This document shows, in pieces, positions 1 through 5,129 of a DNA stretch of 5,129 nucleotides. A program made the position numbers and the translations under genes. Source of the stretch: Candidatus Avimonoglobus intestinipullorum (GTDB lineage Bacteria; Bacillota; Clostridia; UBA1381); the NCBI GenBank assembly GCA_018714645.1, contig DVND01000141.1:1-5129 (forward strand), written 5' to 3'. Within the stretch, counting starts at the first letter, position 1, and every line of letters starts with the position of its first letter. The notes under the pieces are model-generated. The model searched no databases. It saw only the letters and a list, made by a program, of their open reading frames with translations, and had not been told where the DNA came from.

Positions 1-210
1 ATGGCTGTGCCCCAGTGCGTTGACGGCGATACCGCCGAGAAAGTCCTTGTATTCTTTCCCCTCTGTGGAGATAAGCGTCAGGCCGCGGCCGCGTTCAAAG
101 GCGACGGGCAGCCGCGCGCCGAAGGTATTCATATAGTAGGTTTTGTCTAAATCCATAATTTCGGACAACAAGTTTTCCACATCCTTTCCGTATGATTCAA
201 AATTATACAT
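1..210 (-). CDS. argD: Acetylornithine aminotransferase, N-terminal part (runs off the window)
   Basis: PLP-dependent class III aminotransferase that makes N-acetylornithine from N-acetylglutamate semialdehyde in cytoplasmic arginine biosynthesis. Only the first 70 codons are present; family members are usually near 400 residues, so the catalytic lysine lies outside. The visible part carries the family's N-terminal signature: DKTYYMNTFGARLPVAFERG (about residues 22-41), then GKEYKDFLGGIAVNALGHSH (51-70), very like the YMNTY..LPV and DF..GIAVN.LGH.H segments of ArgD. The leader contains three ARG-box matches, which independently supports the arginine assignment over other class III aminotransferases. 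The start is uncertain. The ATG at 210 has no clear Shine-Dalgarno. A GGAAAGG at about 183-189 could serve the in-frame TTG at 171, and another ATG lies at 156. A terminator at 313-339 separates it from ktrA. Confidence 0.9.
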   Translation of the reverse strand, partial: MYNFESYGKDVENLLSEIMDLDKTYYMNTFGARLPVAFERGRGLTLISTEGKEYKDFLGGIAVNALGHSH

Positions 211-213
211 CCA

Positions 214-231
214 AATGAATAAAAATGCAAT
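214..231 (-). promoter_or_regulatory. ARG box (ArgR operator) next to the argD start codon
   Basis: On the minus strand this reads ATTGCATTTTTATTCATT, matching the ArgR consensus TNTGNATWWWWATNCANA at all but the two end positions. Read on the plus strand it contains ATGAATAAAAATGCAA, essentially the core of the Bacillus ARG box. It lies only three bases upstream of the proposed argD ATG, where a second operator could give DNA looping or roadblock repression together with the pair at 258-285. Its centre is about 44 bp from the nearest of those. Confidence 0.7.
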
Positions 232-257
232 AGAAATCTGGAAAAAACCGTGTTTTG

Positions 258-285
258 CATGAATTTTTATTCATAATTATGCAAA
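258..285 (-). promoter_or_regulatory. Two overlapping ARG boxes (ArgR operator) over the argD promoter
   Basis: Two 18-bp matches share eight bases. The minus-strand site at 258-275 reads TATGAATAAAAATTCATG and fits TNTGNATWWWWATNCANA except at the last base. The site at 268-285 reads TTTGCATAATTATGAATA and has one mismatch, at position 15. Both cover the -10 element and the expected start of transcription, so ArgR with bound arginine would be expected to block RNA polymerase. The match to the consensus is seen directly; binding is inferred. Confidence 0.78.
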
Positions 286-303
286 AATAGGGCAATGTGA
301 CAA
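276..303 (-). promoter_or_regulatory. Predicted sigma-A promoter of argD
   Basis: On the minus strand TTGTCA (298-303, five of six bases of the -35 consensus) is followed after 16 bp by CATAAT (276-281, five of six of the -10 consensus). Transcription would start near 269, giving a leader of roughly 60 nt before the ATG at 210. The -10 lies inside the upstream ARG box, as expected for an arginine-repressed gene. Confidence 0.6.
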
Positions 304-312
304 ATTAAAAGA

Positions 313-339
313 ACGCAAGACGGCAAAGCCGTCTTGCGT
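313..339 (-). terminator. Rho-independent terminator of the ktrBA operon
   Basis: A perfect 12-bp inverted repeat (ACGCAAGACGGC and its complement) encloses a 3-base loop. On the minus strand it is followed by TCTTTTAATTTG, a T-rich tract. It starts 12 bases after the ktrA stop codon and ends just upstream of the argD -35 element, so it insulates argD from ktrBA. In the plus direction no T tract follows at once, so it most likely works for the minus strand only. Confidence 0.85.
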
Positions 340-351
340 AAAGAGCGGTTT

Positions 352-1002
352 TTATTTAGCAGCATTGAGCTTAAAAACGTCGTTTGGTTTCCCAACAATG
401 ACGATATGGTCGCCGGGTTTAAAGATATAGTCCGCACCGGGGGCCGGCGTAATGGATTCATCCTGTTTGATTGCCAAGATATTGATATGGTGTTTTTTTC
501 GTACGTTTGCATCGTTGATGCTCCGCCCGGCCCAGTCCGGCTTGATGGGGATTTCAAAGATGCCGTAATCGTGGGTCAGTTCCACGTATTTGAAGATGTT
601 TTCCTCGTTATAACAGATTGCCAGTTTTTCTGCAATCTCCCGTTCGGGGTAGAACACGTCGTCCGCGCCGTTGCGCAGCAGGAACTTTGCCTGGATGTCG
701 CTGCTGGCTTTGGACACGACGTGTTTTGCACCCAACTCTTTCAACAAGGAGGTGATTTCCAGCGAAGATTGAAAATTTTCCCCAATGGTCACAAAGCATA
801 CGTCAAAATTGCTGACACCTAAAGACCGCAGCACATCTTCATTCGTGCAGTCTCCAATGTTTGCGTCCGGAAAATAGGCAGAGAGTTTTTCAATGATTTC
901 CTCGTCCTTGTCGACGATCATGACGTCGTTTTTTAAATCCAGCATTTTCGCGGACAGGTGGCGTCCAACGCGCCCCATACCGATAACCAGGATTGATTTC
1001 AT
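352..1002 (-). CDS. ktrA: KtrA-type RCK subunit of a potassium uptake system
   Basis: Cytoplasmic gating ring that binds to the KtrB membrane subunit and controls K+ flow in response to bound nucleotide. The 216 residues hold one RCK_N Rossmann domain (about 1-125), with the dinucleotide motif GMGRVG at 8-13 and an acidic residue at the end of the second strand (VDKD, D31), then one RCK_C domain (about 135-216). The GDCTNEDVLRSLGV and VTIGENFQSS segments are typical of KtrA/TrkA proteins. The length of about 220 residues fits KtrA/KtrC, not the roughly 450-residue double TrkA of Proteobacteria. RCK_C domains of Firmicute KtrA proteins are known to bind c-di-AMP; whether this one does is inference. 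The ATG at 1002 is preceded by AAGAAAGGA (1014-1022), 11 bases away. It lies 20 bp downstream of ktrB in the same operon and is followed by a terminator. Confidence 0.93.
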   Translation of the reverse strand: MKSILVIGMGRVGRHLSAKMLDLKNDVMIVDKDEEIIEKLSAYFPDANIGDCTNEDVLRSLGVSNFDVCFVTIGENFQSSLEITSLLKELGAKHVVSKASSDIQAKFLLRNGADDVFYPEREIAEKLAICYNEENIFKYVELTHDYGIFEIPIKPDWAGRSINDANVRKKHHINILAIKQDESITPAPGADYIFKPGDHIVIVGKPNDVFKLNAAK

Positions 1003-1022
1003 GTGTGATACAGTCCTTTCTT

Positions 1023-2369
1023 TTATCCAATTATTATTTTTTCAACAGGCCGGTCGATGGGCGGCCGTTCCCGTTTTTCCGCCAGTCCTACTGCCAGGGA
1101 CAGCGCCCCTACGCGCCCGCCGTACATTAGCATTATAATTATAATCTTTGAAATGGCATTCAATTCCGGTGTGATACCGGCGGTCAAACCTACGGTTCCA
1201 ACGGCTGAAACTGTTTCAAATAAAGTATCCTTCAGGCTAAAATCCTGCATGGCGCAGATAACCAGCGTTGCGGTTAGAACAGCCATGACATAAAGGGTGA
1301 AAATCGCACTTGCCTTGCGGAGCGCGTCTTCTTCAAGCCGACGCTTGAACACAGTAACCCCTTTGCTCTGTGTGGCGGCAGCGATGGTCCCGACCAGCAG
1401 CACCGCAAAGGTCGTCGTCTTGATACCGCCGGCGGTGGAGCCGGGGCTTCCGCCGATAAACATCAGGATGATAGTCAGCAGGCTGGTGCTGTCATGGAGC
1501 TGATCAAGCGGGACGGTATTGAATCCGGCTGTACGCGGCGAGATCGATCCAAACATGGACGCCATGAGCTTTTCAAAAGGTGTCATATGCGCCAGCGTCC
1601 CGTCTCGTTCAAACAGGAAGAACAGGATTGTCCCTGCCGCAATCAGAAATGCCGTAATTACCAGGACGAGTTTGGAATGGAGTTTATACCTGCGCACGTG
1701 CCAGCGCATGGTCAGAATATCGTTCCAGACGATGAATCCCAGCCCGCCAAGTACAATCAGCGCCATAATTGTAAAGTTGACGACAGGGTCGTCGTACATC
1801 GTTGTGAGGGAAGAGAACTGCCCGTATTTCCCCATGATATCGAACCCCGCGTTACAAAATGCGGAAATGGAATGGAATACCGCATTGTAAATGCCCTCCA
1901 CAATGCCCATCTTTGGGCAGAAACGGATGGCGAGCAATATTGCGCCTGCCCCTTCAAACAGCAGCGTCCCCAGGGCGACGCGCCGCAAAAGCATGACCAC
2001 CCCGCCGATTTGCAGCCCCCCTGTGGACATCATCAGCAGATGCCGCTCGTGCAGGCCGATGTTTTTCCCCAAAAGCATGGCTGTGAGCGTGACGAGGGTC
2101 ATAAAGCCCAGCCCGCCGATCTGGATGAGGCAGATGATGACAATCTGGCCGAACAGGGACCAGTGCGAAAACGTGTCATAGACGACCAGCCCCGTGACAC
2201 AGGTGGCGGAGGTGGCTGTGAACAACGCGTCGATATAAGGTGAAAATTCCCCGTTTCTCGATGCGATTGGCAGCGTCAGCAGCAAGGATCCGGCAAGGAT
2301 GATGCCCAGGAAACTCAGCGCGATGATCCTCGTATACGTAAGATTCAGATGAAACTTTTTAAACTGCAT
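1023..2369 (-). CDS. ktrB: KtrB-type potassium-translocating membrane subunit (TrkH/KtrB family)
   Basis: Integral membrane K+ channel-like transporter subunit that works with KtrA. The protein (448 residues from the chosen start) shows the four pore-loop repeats of the SKT superfamily, each with its filter glycine: TSATCVTGL (G60), SAFCNAGFD (G175), SISPRTAGFN (G282) and VGTVGLTAG (G394). GGSPGSTAGGIKTTT at about 306-320 corresponds to the intramembrane gating loop of the third repeat, and RVGALSL near the C terminus is also family-typical. An open frame extends seven codons upstream to an ATG at 2390. That ATG has no Shine-Dalgarno, whereas the ATG at 2369 is preceded by GGAG with nine bases spacing, so 2369 is preferred. 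First gene of ktrB-ktrA. Na+ dependence is usual for Ktr systems but cannot be read from the sequence. Confidence 0.93.
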   Translation of the reverse strand: MQFKKFHLNLTYTRIIALSFLGIILAGSLLLTLPIASRNGEFSPYIDALFTATSATCVTGLVVYDTFSHWSLFGQIVIICLIQIGGLGFMTLVTLTAMLLGKNIGLHERHLLMMSTGGLQIGGVVMLLRRVALGTLLFEGAGAILLAIRFCPKMGIVEGIYNAVFHSISAFCNAGFDIMGKYGQFSSLTTMYDDPVVNFTIMALIVLGGLGFIVWNDILTMRWHVRRYKLHSKLVLVITAFLIAAGTILFFLFERDGTLAHMTPFEKLMASMFGSISPRTAGFNTVPLDQLHDSTSLLTIILMFIGGSPGSTAGGIKTTTFAVLLVGTIAAATQSKGVTVFKRRLEEDALRKASAIFTLYVMAVLTATLVICAMQDFSLKDTLFETVSAVGTVGLTAGITPELNAISKIIIIMLMYGGRVGALSLAVGLAEKRERPPIDRPVEKIIIG

Positions 2370-2378
2370 TTGATGTGA

Positions 2379-2382
2379 CTCC
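2379..2382 (-). promoter_or_regulatory. Ribosome binding site deciding the ktrB start
   Basis: GGAG on the minus strand, nine bases upstream of the ATG at 2369. The two ATGs further upstream (2390 and 2384) have only AT-rich sequence before them; the second overlaps this site. This supports a ktrB protein beginning MQFKKFHLNL. Confidence 0.6.
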
Positions 2383-2416
2383 ATGTACATTATTTTATAG
2401 TTTTAATACGCATCCC

Positions 2417-2425
2417 ATTATAGCA
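2417..2425 (-). promoter_or_regulatory. Extended -10 promoter of ktrBA
   Basis: The minus strand reads TGCTATAAT, a perfect extended -10 (TGN plus TATAAT). Only a weak -35 (TACCCA, three of six) stands 17 bp upstream, which is common for extended -10 promoters. Transcription would start near 2410, leaving a leader of about 40 nt. That is too short for a ydaO-type c-di-AMP riboswitch, and none is seen. For the divergent exporter gene I find no convincing promoter in the remaining AT-rich spacer (about 2426-2545). Confidence 0.55.
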
Positions 2426-2545
2426 CCAAAGTATTCATTTGGGTAGTATCTTTTGTATTTTTCCTGTAAAAAAATTGCACAAAAATAATTATAAATCATA
2501 TGGGAATAACAAACAATATGTAGAAGAATATTTTATGGCTGTTAA

Positions 2546-2552
2546 AAAGGAG
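2546..2552 (+). promoter_or_regulatory. Ribosome binding site implying a TTG start
   Basis: AAAGGAG within AAAAAGGAG. The in-frame GTG codons at 2552 and 2555 overlap or touch this site and cannot be used with it, while the TTG at 2561 stands at the ideal spacing of eight bases. Confidence 0.65.
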
Positions 2553-2560
2553 TGGTGCGC

Positions 2561-3316
2561 TTGACGGAGGAACGGTTTATAGATACAGTGCTGGAAATCG
2601 GCAGCCAGATGCTGCTGTGCGGCGGGGAGGTCTACCGGGCGGAGGAAGCGGTCACGCGGATTTTAAAGGCATACGGCGCAGCCTCGGTGGAGATGTTTGT
2701 TGTCAGTACCTGTATCATCGTGACGGTGACGGACAAGCAGGGCGGTTATATCACAAAAACAAAGAACGTACATGGGCACGAAACGGATCTGGACAAGCTG
2801 GACCGGCTGAACAGCATGTGCCGCGTCATTTGTAACATCAGGCCCAGCAGGGCGGAGGTGGAGCGCTATTTCCATCAGATATTGCAATACAAAACTTATC
2901 CGGGCTGGCTGAAAAATATTGTATATTTGATTATTTCCGCGGCGTTTTCCATGTTTTTCGGCGGAAGCGCCAGGGATGCGGCAGTTTCCGCGGTATTGGG
3001 GCTGTTGCTGATGGCCTTGCTGAAAATCTGCAAAAAGCTGGATGTGAACAGCCTGTTTTCCATCGCCTTGAGTTCGTATATCTGCGGCCTGCTGGCGCAG
3101 GGTGCGATGCGGCTGGGGCTGGGGGAGCATCTTGACAGCATTATTATCGGCAATATTATGCTGATCATCCCCGGCTTGGCGTTTACAAACGCCGCGCGGG
3201 ATATGATCGGCGGGGATATCATGTCGGGGATGCTGCGGCTGATGGACGCGGCCCTGACCGCGGTGGCAGTCAGCGTGGGGTTTGCGTTTGCGGTGCGGTT
3301 CGGATGGGGGATGTAG
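2561..3316 (+). CDS. ThrE-family exporter, larger subunit (DUF1212, YjjP-like)
   Basis: Membrane protein of the threonine/serine exporter family, here split into two genes like E. coli YjjP/YjjB rather than fused like Corynebacterium ThrE. From the TTG start it has 251 residues. A hydrophilic N-terminal region of about 115 residues contains LLCGGEVYRAEEAVTRIL (about 18-35) and a TDLDKLDRLN segment (75-84), both typical of DUF1212. About five membrane segments follow, near 117-135, 140-157, 165-183, 192-210 and 225-247, with the conserved stretch IIPGLAFTNAARDMIGGDIM at about 202-221. Fused ThrE exports threonine and serine, and YjjPB has been linked to succinate export. The substrate here cannot be told from sequence. 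The stop is 3 bp before the partner gene, so the two are surely one operon. The longer GTG start at 2552 is less likely because it overlaps the Shine-Dalgarno. Confidence 0.88.
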   Translation: MTEERFIDTVLEIGSQMLLCGGEVYRAEEAVTRILKAYGAASVEMFVVSTCIIVTVTDKQGGYITKTKNVHGHETDLDKLDRLNSMCRVICNIRPSRAEVERYFHQILQYKTYPGWLKNIVYLIISAAFSMFFGGSARDAAVSAVLGLLLMALLKICKKLDVNSLFSIALSSYICGLLAQGAMRLGLGEHLDSIIIGNIMLIIPGLAFTNAARDMIGGDIMSGMLRLMDAALTAVAVSVGFAFAVRFGWGM

Positions 3317-3319
3317 CGG

Positions 3320-3772
3320 ATGACACAGTTGATCACAGCGTTTATCGGCGCCCTTGGGATTGCAATGCTCTCCAACATCCATGGGCCGAAACTGGCATAT
3401 GCGGGGCTGGGGGGGCTGCTGTCCTGGGTGCTGTCGCAGGTGTTGGCGCGTTTTATCAGCACAGAGGCGGTGTTGATTTTCATCGTTAGCATCATGGCGA
3501 CGCTTTATGCGGAAATCCTGGCGCGGGCGGAGAAAAGCCCTGCAACGGTGTTTCTCGTTTCCTCCATTTTCCCCATCCTCCCGGGCGGCAAGCTCTATTA
3601 CACCGTGATTTACGCCATCGATTCGGACGTGGAACGGTTTGCCGCCAGCGGCATCAGCGCGGTAACCACTTCCATTGCCATTGCCATGGGGATCATGGCG
3701 GTATCTTCCGGCTTTAAAATTGCCAGATATATTCGGGAAAAAACCGTTGTCTTTTTGAAAAAAATGTGGTAG
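3320..3772 (+). CDS. ThrE-family exporter, smaller subunit (DUF3815, YjjB-like)
   Basis: Second half of the split ThrE-type exporter, expected to form the transport unit with the preceding DUF1212 protein in the cytoplasmic membrane. It has 150 residues, the normal size for YjjB-like proteins, with about five hydrophobic segments near 3-19, 25-43, 48-66, 77-97 and 112-131. The family hallmark PATVFLVSSIFPILPGGKLY (74-93) is present; the proline-glycine motif PILPGG lies within it. A basic C-terminal end (KIARYIREKTVVFLKKMW) should be cytoplasmic. The ATG follows the upstream stop by three bases and has GGGGGA eight bases upstream (3306-3311), lying inside the previous gene, so translational coupling is likely. 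Its last codons overlap a predicted promoter for the next genes. Confidence 0.87.
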   Translation: MTQLITAFIGALGIAMLSNIHGPKLAYAGLGGLLSWVLSQVLARFISTEAVLIFIVSIMATLYAEILARAEKSPATVFLVSSIFPILPGGKLYYTVIYAIDSDVERFAASGISAVTTSIAIAMGIMAVSSGFKIARYIREKTVVFLKKMW

Positions 3773-3775
3773 TAT
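3747..3775 (+). promoter_or_regulatory. Possible internal promoter for lemA-TPM
   Basis: TTGTCT (3747-3752), 17 bp, then TAGTAT (3770-3775) preceded by TGG, which makes an extended -10. Each hexamer matches the sigma-A consensus at four of six positions. It overlaps the last codons and stop of the DUF3815 gene, and transcription would start near 3782, about 26 nt before lemA. No terminator lies between, so readthrough from the exporter genes is also expected. Confidence 0.45.
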
Positions 3776-3807
3776 GAAGGTACATTTAAAAAGAAAGGAC
3801 AATGGAG

Positions 3808-4386
3808 ATGAAAAAGGGTACAAAAATCGGTTTGATTGTTTTAGCTGCGGTGGTTATCGTCGCCGTGATGATCGGGACGGCGTATAACGGCCTTGTGAAA
3901 AAGGATGAGCAGGTCAATACCGCCTATGCGAATATTGAGTCCCAATTGCAGCGCCGGAATGATTTGATCCCCAATCTGGTAGAAACCGTAAAGGGGTACG
4001 CGGCGCATGAAACGGAGGTGTTCACTGCGGTGACGGAGGCCCGGGAGCGGATGATGGCGGCGCAGGGGCCGGACGCGGTGGCGGAAGCGGACGGGGAACT
4101 GACGCAGGCTTTGGGGCGGTTGATTGCCGTGGCGGAAAGCTATCCGGAACTGCAGGCAAATGAGAATTTCCTGTCGCTGCAGGATGAGCTGGCGGGGACG
4201 GAGAACCGTATCAATACGGCGCGGATGGATTATAACGCGGCGGTGCAGACCTATAACGCAAGCATCCGTTCCTTCCCGACGAATATTTTGGCGGGGATAT
4301 TTGGTTTTGAAAGGCGGGAGCAGTTCCAGGCGCAGGAAGGCGCGCAGGAGGTTCCGGCGGTTGATTTTGGCGGGGACGCGGAATGA
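3808..4386 (+). CDS. lemA: LemA family membrane-anchored protein
   Basis: LemA proteins are widespread bacterial envelope proteins of unknown biochemical role, made of one N-terminal membrane helix and a long helical bundle outside the cytoplasm. Here (192 residues) a basic start MKKGTK leads into a hydrophobic helix at about 7-25. The strongest family signature follows: NIESQLQRRNDLIPNLVETV (about 42-61), continuing into KGYAAHE. A second conserved block, ARMDYNAAVQTYNASIRSFP (about 138-157), leads into ILAGIFGFERREQF. The tail (QAQEGAQEVPAVDFGGDAE) is acidic and probably disordered. An ATG two codons upstream at 3802 is in frame but only two bases from the AAAGGA at 3794-3799. The ATG at 3808 has eight bases spacing and is preferred. 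The stop overlaps the start of the TPM gene (ATGA), a pairing often seen for lemA. Confidence 0.94.
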   Translation: MKKGTKIGLIVLAAVVIVAVMIGTAYNGLVKKDEQVNTAYANIESQLQRRNDLIPNLVETVKGYAAHETEVFTAVTEARERMMAAQGPDAVAEADGELTQALGRLIAVAESYPELQANENFLSLQDELAGTENRINTARMDYNAAVQTYNASIRSFPTNILAGIFGFERREQFQAQEGAQEVPAVDFGGDAE

Positions 4387-5120
4387 AAAACGTTCTATTT
4401 ATATGGATGGCCATGCTGTTGTTTGCAAATACTGCCTTTGCGGCGGAATACCCGCCGCCCACGGACCGGTTTTTTGTGAATGACTTTGCAAATGTGCTGT
4501 CGGCGGATACGGAAGACGAAATTTTCAATACGGCAAAGGCTTATTATGAAAGCGACAACACCCAGGTGGTGGTTACGACCATCGATTCCCTGGAAGGGCG
4601 CAGCATCGAGGAGTATTCCATCGGGATGGCGCGGGAATGGGGCGTCGGCGATGAAGAGCTGGATAACGGCGTGCTGATCCTGCTGTCCGTTTCGGACCGG
4701 GAGGTGCGGATTGAGGTGGGGCTTGGCCTGGAGGGCGTCATCAACGACGGAAAGGCGGGCCGGTTCATCCGCGCCGCTTCCGGGGCGCTGGGGCAGGATG
4801 ATTTTGATGCCGGGTTGATGTCCATTTTCCAATCCGTAATCGGGGAGCTGGAAAATCCAACGCCCAATGAAGCGGATGAAAGCAGCCTTTACGAATTGAT
4901 ATTCCCGCTGCTTGTTGTCTGTGCCGTGATTGCCCTGTCTTTTATCATGCGGGGCGGCAGGCGCGGCCCGGGCGGCCGTAATTTCCGGAATTACCGCGGC
5001 GGCTTCGGCGGGTATTACGGCGGCTTTGGTGGCAGAGGCTTCGGCGGAGGCTCATCCAGAGGCGGTTTTTCCGGCGGGGGCGGCGGCTTTGGGGGCGGCG
5101 GCGCTTCCGGGAAATTTTAG
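4383..5120 (+). CDS. TPM-domain (YgcG-like) membrane protein with Gly/Arg-rich tail
   Basis: The 245 residues begin with a signal peptide (about 1-20, likely cleavage after ANTAFA). A TPM domain (PF04536 type, about 24-155) follows: RFFVNDFANVLSADTEDEI, a QVVVTTIDSLEGRSIEEYS strand-helix, DNGVLILLSVSDREVRIEVG (94-113) and the GLEGVINDGKAGRFI stretch. A short acidic linker leads to one membrane helix at about 172-189. The remaining tail (190-245) is Gly/Arg/Phe-rich and ends GGGGFGGGGASGKF, as in YgcG proteins. TPM domains include thylakoid proteins of photosystem II repair and some with reported phosphatase activity; the bacterial YgcG role is not settled. Start and stop of lemA overlap by four bases, with a weak GGGGA (4372-4376) before the ATG, so translation is probably coupled to lemA. 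No terminator follows within the nine remaining bases. Confidence 0.9.
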   Translation: MKNVLFIWMAMLLFANTAFAAEYPPPTDRFFVNDFANVLSADTEDEIFNTAKAYYESDNTQVVVTTIDSLEGRSIEEYSIGMAREWGVGDEELDNGVLILLSVSDREVRIEVGLGLEGVINDGKAGRFIRAASGALGQDDFDAGLMSIFQSVIGELENPTPNEADESSLYELIFPLLVVCAVIALSFIMRGGRRGPGGRNFRNYRGGFGGYYGGFGGRGFGGGSSRGGFSGGGGGFGGGGASGKF

Positions 5121-5129
5121 GATTAAAAA

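Noticed and set aside
211..312. T-box or attenuator RNA in the argD leader
   Set aside because: The predicted leader is only about 60 nt, AT-rich and without a stable hairpin; the palindromic elements fit ARG boxes instead.
267..557. Minus-strand open frame overlapping the end of ktrA and running into the argD promoter
   Set aside because: It is out of frame with ktrA, crosses the terminator and ends in the ARG-box region. It has no independent support.
334..822. Plus-strand open frame (162 codons) opposite ktrA and starting in the terminator
   Set aside because: It begins inside the terminator hairpin, and its product resembles no known family; the opposite strand holds a clear RCK protein.
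1494..2243. Plus-strand open frame (249 codons) opposite ktrB
   Set aside because: Antisense to a well-conserved KtrB gene. The product is hydrophilic, rich in Gln, Asp and Arg, and resembles no family I know.
2663..3823. Long minus-strand open frame (386 codons) opposite the exporter genes
   Set aside because: It lies antisense to two recognisable membrane protein genes. Its product is rich in His, Gln, Arg and Pro with no domain, as expected of a shadow of GC-rich codons.
4960..5110. GGC-rich repetitive DNA at the end of the TPM gene as a possible satellite or CRISPR-like array
   Set aside because: The units are irregular and in frame, and are explained by the Gly-rich protein tail. There are no constant repeats with unique spacers.

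Overview
The window looks like an ordinary piece of chromosome from a Gram-positive anaerobe-type Firmicute, most likely in Clostridia. The signs are strong AAAGGA/AAGGAG Shine-Dalgarno sequences, one probable TTG start, a KtrAB rather than full-length TrkA potassium system, Bacillus-type ARG boxes, and GC-rich genes separated by very AT-rich spacers. The genus cannot be fixed from the sequence alone. I see no mobile element, CRISPR array, tRNA or rRNA.

Left half, all on the minus strand. The window begins inside the 5' end of an acetylornithine aminotransferase gene (argD, first 70 codons, leaving the window at base 1). Its AT-rich leader (211-312) holds a predicted sigma-A promoter (276-303) and three good matches to the ArgR operator. 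Two overlap each other across the -10 element (258-285) and one abuts the start codon (214-231). A 12-bp hairpin terminator (313-339) separates argD from the upstream ktrB-ktrA operon. That operon encodes the membrane subunit and the nucleotide-binding RCK gating subunit of a Ktr K+ uptake system. It starts from an extended -10 promoter at about 2417-2425.

Right half, all on the plus strand, divergent from ktrBA. A two-gene split ThrE-family exporter (DUF1212 protein, then DUF3815 protein, 3 bp apart) is followed after 35 bp by lemA and a TPM-domain membrane protein gene (YgcG-like). The last two overlap by four bases (ATGA). A plausible extended -10 promoter overlaps the end of the second exporter gene, so lemA-TPM may be transcribed alone as well as by readthrough.

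Functionally these are four small modules: arginine biosynthesis under ArgR, potassium uptake, amino- or organic-acid export, and a LemA/TPM envelope pair of unknown function. The spots most worth a second look are the ARG-box cluster over the argD promoter and the RGG/FGG-rich tail of the TPM protein, which is predicted to be cytoplasmic. Several start codons were placed by Shine-Dalgarno spacing rather than by the longest open frame.
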